Shown: positions 52,681-61,928, counted from the stretch's first letter. The stretch: DNA of 64,000 nucleotides from Bacteroidia bacterium (GCA_020635905.1 JACJYV010000006.1:1-64000), one strand, 5' to 3'. The notes: a model not told the origin generated them from the sequence alone. A program made the numbers and translations.

Positions 52681-53989
52681 AAAGAGTTTCTATCAATTCC
52701 TTTTCATGTCCAAAATATGGAATTGCCCCAAATTTGCCCTCCAGATAATTTTTATCAAAAGCAGACTTATTTCTTACTGTATCTGTTTTAAATCCACCAA
52801 GCGAATAAAGCTCTGAGGCCCCAAACTGGTTCTTCTCAACAAACCAAATCTGATCTCTTCTGAAGGTTTCTTTATTGAGAAGGGCCACGTCATGTGCCGC
52901 GAAAACCAACTGAGCGTTACTAAAATTAAACTGATGGAAAAAATCTATCAACCTCAAAGTCAATTGAGAATGTAATCTTGAGTCCAGTTCATCAATGACC
53001 AAGATTTTTCCATTTTGAAGAGTATCAAACCAGGGACCAAGAAGATATAACAGTTTTTTCGTTCCCTCCGATTCCTGCGTGTCAAAATTGAAGGGAATGG
53101 TATCCACAAGAATATTGTTTTCATCATAAATTCTGTGAAATGTTACGATCTGGTCTCTTTTCCTCTGCCTTGATTGAATTTTGTTAATACTGGTCAGTAA
53201 ATTGAGGATTTCCTCGTCTTTCTCTTTCTCCTTCAGATTCTCTATGTTAATTTCACTAAAATCCTCCTCTATCGTGGATATGTTGGAAATTTCCAGTTCC
53301 CTGAGGAATCTTAGCACCCAGCCCAGAAAGGTTTTATCTGACTTTAACCTCTCAATTGTATAAAGCTTGTGCCCAAGGTCATGATTTCCGTTAATAAAAT
53401 TTACCTTCTTAAACCACTCCACTATTTGGGTTGAAAGTGGTTTTCCAAGGGTGGCCAAAAGTGAAAGAAACAAGACATTTTCCTTTATGTCTTCCTCCTT
53501 ACCCAAAGCTTCATTAAAAGCTGATTTGTTTATTTCGATTTCCTGGCGATTTCTTTTGAAAAGGTAAACTTCCTTCGTAGTTGAATGAAAAAGCCATTCC
53601 GCAACTACCAGATTATAATCAATTTCAAAACCATACCTGTATTTAACTTTATTTTGAATAAATGAAACCTCAAAAAAGCTTGAGTCCTTGAGTGATTGGG
53701 TATTCAAAGCAAATTTTTCCAGAGGAAATCTTTTTTCATTTTCTTCAAGCAATGCATCCCTGAACGAATTTAGAACCATTGCTTTCATAAAACCCAATGC
53801 CTCCAGCAGGTTACTTTTTCCACTTGCATTATTTCCATAAATAACCGCAGATTTCAATAAGTCAATGCTGGTGCCCAGGGAAATAACATGGCTTTCCATA
53901 TGCTCCTTAAAGGGTTTGGACGCAACCATGGAAAGGGTGGTAAAATCCTTAAATGAAAGGAAATTTTCGATATTAAATTCTATTAGCAT
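52667..53989 (-). CDS. AAA family ATPase (AAA15/RloA-like)
   Basis: The 440-residue product is an ABC-type ATPase of the AAA15 / AbiL-RloA group, often found in phage-defence modules. It begins MLIEFNIENFLSFKDFTTL, the common start of the family. Walker A is YGNNASGKSNLLEALG and the Walker B region is ILVIDELDSRLHSQLT, followed by AAHDVALLNKETFRRDQ. A charged helical segment (NLKEKEKDEEILNL) lies in the middle. The ATG at 53989 is preferred to a TTG at 54013. It precedes and overlaps the small partner gene. Confidence 0.85.
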   Translation of the reverse strand: MLIEFNIENFLSFKDFTTLSMVASKPFKEHMESHVISLGTSIDLLKSAVIYGNNASGKSNLLEALGFMKAMVLNSFRDALLEENEKRFPLEKFALNTQSLKDSSFFEVSFIQNKVKYRYGFEIDYNLVVAEWLFHSTTKEVYLFKRNRQEIEINKSAFNEALGKEEDIKENVLFLSLLATLGKPLSTQIVEWFKKVNFINGNHDLGHKLYTIERLKSDKTFLGWVLRFLRELEISNISTIEEDFSEINIENLKEKEKDEEILNLLTSINKIQSRQRKRDQIVTFHRIYDENNILVDTIPFNFDTQESEGTKKLLYLLGPWFDTLQNGKILVIDELDSRLHSQLTLRLIDFFHQFNFSNAQLVFAAHDVALLNKETFRRDQIWFVEKNQFGASELYSLGGFKTDTVRNKSAFDKNYLEGKFGAIPYFGHEKELIETLYGKR

Positions 53990-54084
53990 GGTTGAATGGG
54001 ATTGTTTTTCCAATCAAATATATATCATAAACGAATTTATGCAAAAAAATTGCAAAAAATTAATTTGTAAGAAAAATATCCCCC

Positions 54085-54978
54085 CTACCCCAAAAACCCT
54101 TCCTGCTTAAACTCGGCCTGGGGATATTTATAAAACCCCTCCCCTGACTTCAAACCCAGTTTGCCTTGGTCGAGCATGGAACGAAGCAGGGCGGCAAAGC
54201 GCACACTTTTTTCGTCTTTGCGGTTTTTCAAAACGTGCCAGGCCGTATCCAATCCAATTTCATCTATGATGCCAAAAGGACCGCTGGGGGTATTGAAATT
54301 GCCCATCCAGGAACGATCCACCTCCTGCACGCTGGCGATGTCGTAGGTGACCAAGGCGCCTGCCGCACCCAAAACGGCCATCAGAATAGAGTTGAAAATA
54401 TAGCCGGGCGACTCGCGCTTCATCACCACGGGAATCTGATTCAGGCGTTTGCCCATGTCCACCAAGAGGGGAATCATCCAGTCTGCGGTGCCGGGATGGG
54501 GCATGATATCCACTACCCGGGCAGTAAATACGTCGTGGAAATGGAAGGCGCAAAAGCGCGCGGGTCGCCCAGTGGCTTCCGCCATTTGGGAAGGCAATAA
54601 ATACGAAGTATTGGTGGTAAAAACGGTCCTGGGTGGGCAAAATTCACCCAGCTGGGCCCAGACTTTCTGCTTCAGAGCCAGTTCCTCAGTCACAGATTCG
54701 TTGACAAAATCAGCATCCCTGGCCGCAGTTTTCAGATCTGTGCTCCAGGTAATTCGATTTCGCACTTCATCCAGTTCAGCAGCCTGCACGCGCCCATGTT
54801 TGACCAAATGCCGCAGAATTTTCTCGTGCACCACTTTGGCTTTTTCATTGGAGGCTTCGCTCACATCCACAATCGTGGTCTCAAATCCACTGACTGCGGC
54901 CTGCAAACCTACGCGCAAGCCGAGGGTGCCGCTGCCCAGAATCAGTACCTTACGGATATCTTCGATTTTCATTTCCAT
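54085..54978 (-). CDS. 3-hydroxyacyl-CoA dehydrogenase
   Basis: The 297-residue product oxidises 3-hydroxyacyl-CoA with NAD+, as in beta-oxidation or 3-hydroxybutyryl-CoA turnover. The NAD-binding site is VLILGSGTLGLRVGLQAA. The catalytic His-Glu region shows FCAFHFHDVFTARVVDIMPH and the C-terminal domain ESPGYIFNSILMAVLGAAG, DEIGLDTAWHV. The ATG at 54978 is chosen because the frame extends upstream only as an overlap with the next gene. It is the last gene of the acyl-CoA group on this strand, two bases after the phosphotransferase stop. Confidence 0.9.
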   Translation of the reverse strand: MEMKIEDIRKVLILGSGTLGLRVGLQAAVSGFETTIVDVSEASNEKAKVVHEKILRHLVKHGRVQAAELDEVRNRITWSTDLKTAARDADFVNESVTEELALKQKVWAQLGEFCPPRTVFTTNTSYLLPSQMAEATGRPARFCAFHFHDVFTARVVDIMPHPGTADWMIPLLVDMGKRLNQIPVVMKRESPGYIFNSILMAVLGAAGALVTYDIASVQEVDRSWMGNFNTPSGPFGIIDEIGLDTAWHVLKNRKDEKSVRFAALLRSMLDQGKLGLKSGEGFYKYPQAEFKQEGFLG

Positions 54979-54980
54979 GC

Positions 54981-56057
54981 TTAATACAAATTGCTGATGC
55001 GATTGAATTGAATGGCCAATTGCGCATTCTGACCACAAGCCCGCACGGAATGAATCAACATCCCAAAACGGGGATCTTTGGTGAAACCCTGCTTGAAGCG
55101 GGCGTAAATCTGCTGGGCAATAACTCCCACTTTGAATGAGCCAAACACATAATAAAACAGCATATTTCGGTCTTTCAGACCCATTTTATCCGCATAGCGT
55201 TCCACGGCTTCCTCACGGGTGAGGTTGCCCGGCAGCCAGGTCAGACTGAAGGGTTTGAGCGCGTCGCTGTCTTTGGCTTCAATCCAGTAGGCCAGGCTGG
55301 TGCCCAAATCCATGAGCGGATCGCCCACGGTGGCCATTTCCCAATCCAAAACGGCAATAATCCGGGACAGATCAATGGGATCAAGCACCAGATTGTCGTA
55401 TTTGAAGTCGTTGTGGATGAAGGCAGCCTGGCTTGCTGAAGGAATATTGGCTTGCAACCATTCCGCGGCAGCATTCATTCCACCAACCTCATCTGTCTCA
55501 GCATTAAAATAGCGTTTCACCCAACCTTCCACCTGCCGCTGCACATAGCCTTCAGGCTTGCCAAAATCAGCCAAACCACTTTTCTCCAGGTCAAGGGAGT
55601 GCAAGGAAGCCAGGTGATCAATGGTCGCACGGGAGATTTTACCCATCAATTCAGGTTGCAAATCAATGCCTTTGGGAGGGCGATTTCGCAGAATAATTCC
55701 TTTCACCCGTTCCATCACATAAAAAGGAGCGCCCAGTAGTTCTGAACTTTCCTCATACAATACGGGGCTGGGAACAAAAGGATAAACGGGTTTGAGCAGG
55801 GAAAGCACCTTAAATTCTCGCCCCATGTCGTGGGCAGATTTGATATTGGCACCACGGGGCGGTTTGCGCAACACAAATTCCTGTTCGTCCAGACGGATCA
55901 GGTAAGTGAGATTGGAATAGCCTCCCGGGAACTGCTGGATTTCAATTTCCCTGAATTTTTGTCCCAATTGATGCTCCAAACAGGCCTTAATTTCCTGTTC
56001 AGCCAGATTTTCACCTTCGCGTACCTGGGTTGCTTTATCCAATGCTTCCTGATTCAT
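54981..56057 (-). CDS. Phosphotransferase family protein (ACAD10/11-like APH domain)
   Basis: The 358-residue product has an aminoglycoside-phosphotransferase-like kinase fold: FPGGYSNLTYLIRLDEQEFV with the following FVLRKPP, the catalytic loop FIHNDFKYDNLVLDP and the metal site AVLDWEMATVGDPLMDLG. Next to an acyl-CoA dehydrogenase it corresponds to the kinase part of the ACAD10/ACAD11 system, which phosphorylates 4-hydroxyacyl-CoA before the dehydrogenase acts. It is not an antibiotic resistance gene by context. It overlaps the acyl-CoA dehydrogenase gene by 4 bp. Confidence 0.88.
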   Translation of the reverse strand: MNQEALDKATQVREGENLAEQEIKACLEHQLGQKFREIEIQQFPGGYSNLTYLIRLDEQEFVLRKPPRGANIKSAHDMGREFKVLSLLKPVYPFVPSPVLYEESSELLGAPFYVMERVKGIILRNRPPKGIDLQPELMGKISRATIDHLASLHSLDLEKSGLADFGKPEGYVQRQVEGWVKRYFNAETDEVGGMNAAAEWLQANIPSASQAAFIHNDFKYDNLVLDPIDLSRIIAVLDWEMATVGDPLMDLGTSLAYWIEAKDSDALKPFSLTWLPGNLTREEAVERYADKMGLKDRNMLFYYVFGSFKVGVIAQQIYARFKQGFTKDPRFGMLIHSVRACGQNAQLAIQFNRISNLY

Positions 56058-57262
56058 GATCCCTGATTAAGTCCGTAATTTTTGAGGATGGATTTGGCCA
56101 ACGAGGCCTTGTGGACTTCGTCAGGACCGTCGTAAATGCGGGCGCCCCGTTCGTGGCGATACCACCACGAAAGCACCAGATCGTCCGTAATGCCGAGTGC
56201 GCCGTGGGTCTGAATGGCACGATCGAGCACGGTCATCATCACATCAGCCACGAAAAATTTAATGGTGGAAATTTCCAGGCGAGCCGCCTTGGTACCTTCC
56301 TGATCCATTTTGTGGGCGGCATGCAACACCATGTAACGGGCGGCATTGATAGAAGCCCGGCTCTCGGCAATCCAGTTTTGGATGGTTTGCTTGTGGCCCA
56401 GTTTGGTGCCGTCGCCCATGTCACGTGAGGCAGCCCGTTGGCACATGAGGTCGAGGGCCCGTTCTGAAATGCCAATCCAGCGCATACAATGATGGATGCG
56501 ACCGGGTCCGAGGCGCTCCTGCGCCAGCAAAAAGCCCATTCCAGGTTTTCCAATGATATTTTCGCCAGGCACCCGGCAGTTCTCATATTTGATTTCTGCG
56601 TGACTGACGTAGCCAAATCCCGCCTCGCCCATGATGGGAATGTTGCGCACCAGATTGAAACCCGGGGTGTCCGTGGGTACCAAAATCATGCTGGCCCGCT
56701 GGTACGGGGAGGCGGCCGGGTCTGTGACCGCCATCACAATGGCAAAGGCAGCTCCGTCGGCAGAACTGGTAAACCATTTATGCCCGTTGATGACCCATTC
56801 GTTGCCTTGCAAAACTGCGGTGGTGCCCATTTGCACTGGATTTGATCCTGCAAAATCGGGCTCGGTCATTGAGAAGCAACTGCGAATTTTTCCCTGGATC
56901 AGGGGTTCGAGAAAGGCATGCTTCAGGTTATCAGCTGCGTATTTTTCCAGCAATTCAATGTTTCCAATGTCGGGAGCCTGGCAATTGAGGGCATAATGAC
57001 CCAGGGGAGTCATAGCCAGCAGTTCGCTGAGCTGAGCAAATTCGACCAGAGAAAGGCCCAATCCACCTTCATTTTCAGGCAGATAAGGGGCCCAAAATCC
57101 AAGGGATTTGGCTTTGATCCGCAGCCTCTCCAGCCCATCTTCCACTTCGTTCCGGGTTCCGTGAAGTAAGGACATCTCCATGGGAATCAATTCCTCCTGC
57201 ACAAACCGCTGTACCCTGGGGTAGAGTTCTTTTAATTTATCTGTGGCAAATAATTCAATCAT
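56054..57262 (-). CDS. Acyl-CoA dehydrogenase (ACAD10/11-like)
   Basis: The 402-residue flavoenzyme has the full acyl-CoA dehydrogenase fold: SCFSMTEPDFAGSNPVQMGT with FAD-binding features, WVINGHKWFTSSADGAAF, and the C-terminal GTKLGHKQTIQNWIAES, IQTHGALGITDDLVLSWWYR. With the kinase gene downstream it probably handles 4-hydroxyacyl-CoAs or related long or branched acyl-CoAs. Its start overlaps the end of the upstream Toprim-like gene by 8 bp, so it is co-transcribed with the ATPase/Toprim-like pair. Confidence 0.92.
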   Translation of the reverse strand: MIELFATDKLKELYPRVQRFVQEELIPMEMSLLHGTRNEVEDGLERLRIKAKSLGFWAPYLPENEGGLGLSLVEFAQLSELLAMTPLGHYALNCQAPDIGNIELLEKYAADNLKHAFLEPLIQGKIRSCFSMTEPDFAGSNPVQMGTTAVLQGNEWVINGHKWFTSSADGAAFAIVMAVTDPAASPYQRASMILVPTDTPGFNLVRNIPIMGEAGFGYVSHAEIKYENCRVPGENIIGKPGMGFLLAQERLGPGRIHHCMRWIGISERALDLMCQRAASRDMGDGTKLGHKQTIQNWIAESRASINAARYMVLHAAHKMDQEGTKAARLEISTIKFFVADVMMTVLDRAIQTHGALGITDDLVLSWWYRHERGARIYDGPDEVHKASLAKSILKNYGLNQGS

Positions 57263-57935
57263 TTTGAGACTTGATTTCCCTAATCATTACGAAACTTATC
57301 AACCTTTCTGCCTCATCAAAATCAGTTATGATCGAATCCAGATTTAAGAGCCCAATAAGCCTGGGACCATCTTTTGATTTTGAATAGCTTTTAGCTTTTG
57401 GCTTGGGTTTTCCTCCCCTGATTTTTAATTCACTGAAATACTTTCTGAAAAGAGTATTCAATTTTTCAGAAGGGTTCGAAATTTCTTCCGGGTGAATATT
57501 CTTGATTAAGGAGTCATCAGACAAATTTTCATCAGGTTTTTTAAAATTCAACCCCTCAAATTTGGCATAGGTGCTCAAAATTTCTGGTTGAGACAATATC
57601 CAGGACTCCATTTCCTGAACCATAAAAAACAATCTGGAAGTATCCAACGGCTTATAATGTTCGAGTCTTAACCCCTTTTCACTTTTTGGCCCGTCAAGAT
57701 CAATCAGAATAATTCCAGCGTTTTTTCTGAGGGATAGTTTTTGCAGGTAGTTTCTGGTTTGGGTTACTGAACCAATGGGCTGAATGATCAAATTAAAATG
57801 GTCTTCAGACAATTTTTGGGAAAAGAGTTTATGAAATCCCTCTCTGAAAACCTGGCTGTTATCTATGGTCAAAGCAGCATCTCCACCTGCACTAATCCAT
57901 GCGCCCCCCTCCACATAAATCGTTAAATCTACCAT
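57255..57935 (-). CDS. DUF4276/Toprim-like partner of AAA ATPase
   Basis: The 226-residue product shows a Toprim-like pattern: an early acidic residue in LTIYVEGGAWISAGG, then IILIDLDGPKSEKG (D-x-D) and later FFMVQEMESWILSQPEIL, as in the DUF4276 group. Toprim-type partners of ABC-like ATPases act as nucleases in OLD- and PARIS-type defence systems; that role is inferred here. The ATG at 57935 overlaps the ATPase stop by 7 bp (ATG...TAG), so translation is coupled. A longer frame from 57965 is possible. Confidence 0.6.
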   Translation of the reverse strand: MVDLTIYVEGGAWISAGGDAALTIDNSQVFREGFHKLFSQKLSEDHFNLIIQPIGSVTQTRNYLQKLSLRKNAGIILIDLDGPKSEKGLRLEHYKPLDTSRLFFMVQEMESWILSQPEILSTYAKFEGLNFKKPDENLSDDSLIKNIHPEEISNPSEKLNTLFRKYFSELKIRGGKPKPKAKSYSKSKDGPRLIGLLNLDSIITDFDEAERLISFVMIREIKSQND

Positions 57936-59161
57936 CTTTTCCCTCCCAATTGCCCCCTTAACCAAAGTTGACCTGGGAGTAAATTATCATTCCAATCCTC
58001 AAAATCCTCCTCAGACTTGGTCCTTACCAAAGTTTGATTTAATTCGTCCTTTTCGAAAATAAGGATTTCCTCCAGATCAAATGAATTTAGCAGTAATGGA
58101 GAGTGAGTAGCAATTATTATTTGTGAATTATCTAAGGAAGCCATTTTTATTGCCTCTCCAATTGAATTGATCATGTCTGGATGCAAGCCAATTTCTGGCT
58201 CCTCAATACATAAAAGACCTCCCCTTCCTGGATTAAAAAAAATTGCCAGGAGTAATATATACCTCAATGTCCCGTCTGAAATATGCTCAATGGGAACCGC
58301 TTTTGCCAAATTATTTTCCCTAAGCACCAAATATTGCTTTGACCCGATTAATGAAAAACCTATTTCTTTAAACTTAGGATTGACTTTATTGATATACCTC
58401 TCGATGTTCTCGTAGTCAGTGGAATAATTATTTTGGATCTTGCTCAAGATGGAAGTAAGATTCTGACCGTTAAATTTCAGCCTTTCTGCGATATCAAATG
58501 AAGCTGGCTGCCTGATCGTGCTTTTGAGAGAAGTGTCAAAATATTCATACAGGGCTAGTTTTTCAATTGACCTTTTGAGGGTGAACAAAGGGATATATCT
58601 GCCTGGATCAGAAATTTGCCTTAGAATCAACTCCGTTGATTTGAAAGAAACCTGGCCTTTCTCCCTTGAATATCTTTGGATTCCAACTTTTCCATCTTCT
58701 CTTGCAGATATTTCCCCTTCAGAATTCTCCATTTCCATGTAAATGAATGGAGATTTCCCGGATTCAGGTTTACCAGACGCATATATTTTTTCCTTCAGGT
58801 AATAGCCAGTTCCACCAGACGGAAAAATAGTAACCTCATAAATAAGATTTCTGTCGAAATTAAATCCATATCCCTCCAATGAATCGCTAATAGCCTGAAA
58901 ATCAAACTCGAATAAAAGTCTAACAAATCTATTTTGTCCTTTTATTGAGTTTGAAACCGTATCGAATCCTCCCCAATCCTGTAAAAAAATCTTCTCAAAC
59001 CCATCCCCTGCCACCCCTTCATACAGCAATTTTATGGCTTTCAGAAAGTTCGATTTTCCACTTCCGTTTATTCCTACCAGAACATTAATGCCCGGATTAA
59101 GCTCAATCACTGTGGGCTGACCAAAGCTGAAAAAATTCTCTAAAGTAATCCGCGCTATCAT
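57929..59161 (-). CDS. AAA family ATPase (AAA_21-like)
   Basis: The 410-residue product is an ABC-type ATPase of the OLD/AAA_21 group, often the sensor of two-gene defence systems. It starts MIARITLENFFSFGQPTVIE. Walker A is VGINGSGKSNFLKAIK and Walker B lies in LLCIEEPEIGLHPDMINSIG, followed by IATHSPLLLNSFDLEEILIF. The middle holds an ISDGTLRYILLLAIF (ABC signature region). It is co-transcribed with the Toprim-like gene that follows. The gene begins 55 bp downstream of the SDR stop, so the pair appears inserted between two members of the acyl-CoA group. Confidence 0.88.
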   Translation of the reverse strand: MIARITLENFFSFGQPTVIELNPGINVLVGINGSGKSNFLKAIKLLYEGVAGDGFEKIFLQDWGGFDTVSNSIKGQNRFVRLLFEFDFQAISDSLEGYGFNFDRNLIYEVTIFPSGGTGYYLKEKIYASGKPESGKSPFIYMEMENSEGEISAREDGKVGIQRYSREKGQVSFKSTELILRQISDPGRYIPLFTLKRSIEKLALYEYFDTSLKSTIRQPASFDIAERLKFNGQNLTSILSKIQNNYSTDYENIERYINKVNPKFKEIGFSLIGSKQYLVLRENNLAKAVPIEHISDGTLRYILLLAIFFNPGRGGLLCIEEPEIGLHPDMINSIGEAIKMASLDNSQIIIATHSPLLLNSFDLEEILIFEKDELNQTLVRTKSEEDFEDWNDNLLPGQLWLRGQLGGKRW

Positions 59162-59216
59162 ACTTTTCCCCGAATTTACTGAATGTATTTGTCCTCCCCA
59201 ACTATCTCCTCTCCAT

Positions 59217-59981
59217 TCAAATCACATATCCACCATCCGCCACATACACCCCGCCCGTGCAAAAAGACGAGGCATTTGAAGCCAGAAAAAGGGCCAGGCC
59301 GGCCATGTCAATGGGTTCGGCAACCTGAGGAAGGGCCTGTTTACCAAGCACATGCTGCAAAATCTGATCGTTGGAAGTAAGGGCTTCGCTGAATTTGGTG
59401 CGAACCAGTCCCGGGCAAATTACATTCACCCGGATATTGCTCTTGCCCCATTCACGGGCCGAAGCCTTGGTCAGAGAGATCAAAGCTGATTTGCTGACAG
59501 AATACAGCCCCAGGCCCTGCCCGGGGGTGATACCTTCAATGCTGCTGATGTTGATGATGGAGCCGCCGTTTACTTTCAGCAAGGGATAAGCCAGGTTGTT
59601 CAACAACCAGGGGCCCTTAACGTTGACCTCCATGATTTTATCAAATGCTTCGCCGGGTGCTTTGTGCAGGGGGCCAAAGACGGGATTGGTGGCGGCATTA
59701 TTGACCACAATGTCGAGTTGGCCATATTTTTCCTGAATTTTCTGCACCATTTGAGCGATCTGTTCTTCTGAACCCATGTGACAAGCCACAGGAAAGGCCT
59801 CCAATCCCTGAGCGGCGAATTCGGCCGCCACCTCGTCGCAAGCCTCCTGCTTGCGACTGGAAATCACCACCTTAGCGCCCTGCTGGCCAAAGGCCAGAGC
59901 GATAGCCTGGCCAATTCCTTTGCTGGCTCCCGTTACCAGGGCCACTTTTCCAGTCAGGTCAAATTTTTCAGAAATTTTCAT
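59217..59981 (-). CDS. SDR family oxidoreductase (3-oxoacyl-ACP reductase-like)
   Basis: The 254-residue product is a classical short-chain dehydrogenase/reductase. The cofactor motif is ALVTGASKGIGQAIAL, the middle motif is VVNNAATNP, the catalytic YSVSKSALISL is in place and the C-terminus carries GGVYVADGGYVI. A basic residue after the second strand (SSRKQEA) suggests NADPH. Substrate is unknown; many relatives act beside acyl-CoA dehydrogenases and this one heads the minus-strand group that contains one. The start is the ATG at 59981. Confidence 0.88.
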   Translation of the reverse strand: MKISEKFDLTGKVALVTGASKGIGQAIALAFGQQGAKVVISSRKQEACDEVAAEFAAQGLEAFPVACHMGSEEQIAQMVQKIQEKYGQLDIVVNNAATNPVFGPLHKAPGEAFDKIMEVNVKGPWLLNNLAYPLLKVNGGSIINISSIEGITPGQGLGLYSVSKSALISLTKASAREWGKSNIRVNVICPGLVRTKFSEALTSNDQILQHVLGKQALPQVAEPIDMAGLALFLASNASSFCTGGVYVADGGYVI

Positions 59982-60053
59982 TATTCAGGGGATTAAAATT
60001 TTTCCGGAATCCGAATTTATTAAAATTGCGGTCCCCTTCATAAAATTAAACAG

Positions 60054-61058
60054 ATGAACAAGCGATTACTCCTCGTCCAGCGCCCCACGGGCCTTCCTGA
60101 TGCCTCAACCTGGCAGCTTGAAAGCCAGCCAATCCCCGTTCCAGGTGAGGGCGAAATGCTGATCCAGCACCATTATATTTCACTGGACCCGGCCATGCGC
60201 GGCTGGATGAATGACACCCGTTCGTACATTCCACCTGTGCGACTGGGTGAGGTAATGCGGGCAGGGTCACTTGGCAAAGTGATTCAGACCCGGGGAGATA
60301 CCCGCTTCAAAGTGGGTGACTTCGTAACTGGCTGGGGTGGGGTGCAACAATACACAATTTCTGATGGCAAAGGCTGGCATCAGGTTGATCCGCGGTTGGC
60401 ACCCCTGACGGCCTATCTGGGTACTCTGGGTATGCCGGGCATGACCGCCTATTTTGGTTTGCTGGAAGTGGGGCAGTTGAAGGAAGGTGATACAGTGCTG
60501 GTTTCGGGTGCAGCTGGCGCAGTGGGCAGTGTGGTCGGACAAATCGCCCGCATCAAGGGTTGTAAAGTGGTGGGAATTGCAGGAGGTGCGGAAAAATGCC
60601 GTTATCTGATCGAAGAACTGGGTTTCCATGGGGCAATTGATTACAAAAACGAAGATCTGAAAGCTGGGCTCAAACGGGAATTGCCCGAAGGAATTGATGT
60701 ATATTTTGATAATGTGGGGGGTGAAACCCTCGATCTGGCCCTGTCCCGCATCCGCATGCATGCGCGGATTGTAATTTGTGGGGCCATTTCGCAGTATAAT
60801 AACACCACCGCGGTCAAAGGTCCGTCCAATTATCTGGCTCTGCTGGTTAATCGGGCCCGCATGGAAGGCATGGTAGTGATGGATTACGCCAAAGATTATG
60901 GAAAAGCGGCCCGCGAAATGGGTGCCTGGATGGCCGCAGGCCAGCTGAAAAGCCGGGAGGATGTGTATGAAGGGATCGAAAATTTCCGGGAAACTTTTTT
61001 GCGTCTGTTCAGCGGGGAAAAACTGGGGAAATTGATTTTGAAGGTGTTGGAGGAGTGA
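60054..61058 (+). CDS. NADP-dependent oxidoreductase (CurA/PTGR-like)
   Basis: The 334-residue product belongs to the zinc-free medium-chain reductases related to prostaglandin reductase and curcumin reductase (CurA), which reduce the double bond of enones. It begins with RLLLVQRPTGLPDAS, has the cofactor motif VLVSGAAGAVGSVVGQIA and YFDNVGGETLDLALS, all typical. The early segment ISLDPAMRGWMNDTRSYIPP is a strong family mark. It is divergent from the SDR gene (72 bp apart). Confidence 0.92.
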   Translation: MNKRLLLVQRPTGLPDASTWQLESQPIPVPGEGEMLIQHHYISLDPAMRGWMNDTRSYIPPVRLGEVMRAGSLGKVIQTRGDTRFKVGDFVTGWGGVQQYTISDGKGWHQVDPRLAPLTAYLGTLGMPGMTAYFGLLEVGQLKEGDTVLVSGAAGAVGSVVGQIARIKGCKVVGIAGGAEKCRYLIEELGFHGAIDYKNEDLKAGLKRELPEGIDVYFDNVGGETLDLALSRIRMHARIVICGAISQYNNTTAVKGPSNYLALLVNRARMEGMVVMDYAKDYGKAAREMGAWMAAGQLKSREDVYEGIENFRETFLRLFSGEKLGKLILKVLEE

Positions 61059-61171
61059 CTTTGTCGAATTTTTCCCACAACCCAAGCATTAGATTTATTT
61101 CAGCCGAAAATGCACTTGTAATAAACTCTGTCAAACAAATACTTCAATTTTTTCGTACCTTTAAGATCATT

Positions 61172-61336
61172 ATGGCATTAGATATTAAAAGATCACCAGA
61201 ATTATCGGGAGAAAGTGCCGAGCGCTTTCTGAAGCGTATTGAAAACCCAGTCATTTCGGGTATGAGTAAGAAGCGGATTCTGGCAGCGATGGCCATGGCA
61301 AAAATCATGAAAGAGTCCGACAGGTCAGGCAAATGA
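61172..61336 (+). CDS. Antitoxin-like small protein upstream of GNAT gene
   Basis: The 54-residue basic product (MALDIKRSPELSGESAERF at the start, GMSKKRILAAMAMAKIM near the end) overlaps the following GNAT frame by four bases (ATGA). Short proteins of this style precede a GNAT gene in many Bacteroidota and may act as antitoxins. A frame from 61055 adds an unlikely N-terminus. A TACCTTTA box 9-16 bases before the ATG could be its -7 element. Confidence 0.55.
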   Translation: MALDIKRSPELSGESAERFLKRIENPVISGMSKKRILAAMAMAKIMKESDRSGK

Positions 61337-61928
61337 TCTCCCTTCAAAAGGACTGCGAATTTAACATTATCAGGCAGGACAAAGGAATTTTTGATTTTGA
61401 TTGTGGAAATCAGGATTTGAACGAATTCTTTGCCCTCGAATCCTTTGAATATCAGGATAATCTCCTCGCCGAAACTTCATTTTCAACCTAAAAACTGACC
61501 CCAAAAAGGTAGTTTGTGCTTTTTCTATTTCTAATGATAGCGTCAGGGTATTTGATTTGCCCAACTCAAGAAAAAAGAAAGTGGAAAAAAGCATAGGAAG
61601 ACACAAAAGATCAAAATCGTTCCCAGCTTTACTAATTGGTAGGTTAGGTGTTTCAGGTGATTTTGCAGGCAAAGGCCTGGGAACCCAGTTGATGGATGTA
61701 ATAAAACTTTTCTCCCTCAATGATTCCCGGGCAAGGTTTCTTCTGGTTGACGCTTATAACACAGAAGCTACTCTTTCCTTTTATTTGAAGAACGAATTTT
61801 CCCTTCTTTTCTCCTCAGAAGACCAAGAGGCTGAGTATTTCAGGCGAGATACCACAGAACCACTGAAAACCAGGATGATGTATTTTGATTTACTGGGGCT
61901 AAAAAGAAAATTAGAGTCACTTTCCTAA
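61333..61928 (+). pseudogene. GNAT family acetyltransferase, frameshifted
   Basis: The frame starting at the ATG at 61333 reads ISLQKDCEFNIIRQDKGIFD and FDCGNQDLNEFFALESFEYQ, the typical N-terminus of toxin-type GNAT proteins, and stops at 61489-61491. From about 61476 the protein continues in another frame (FNLKTDPKKVVCAFSISND) to LIGRLGVSGDFAGKGLGTQL, the acetyl-CoA binding loop, and ends at 61928. One missing A in the GAAA run around 61471-61475 would restore the frame. It is therefore either a true pseudogene or a single-base sequence error. It pairs with the antitoxin-like gene just upstream. Confidence 0.75.

Noticed and set aside
54981..56057. Aminoglycoside resistance kinase
   Set aside because: The APH-type fold sits between an acyl-CoA dehydrogenase and a 3-hydroxyacyl-CoA dehydrogenase, which fits the ACAD10/11 kinase role instead.
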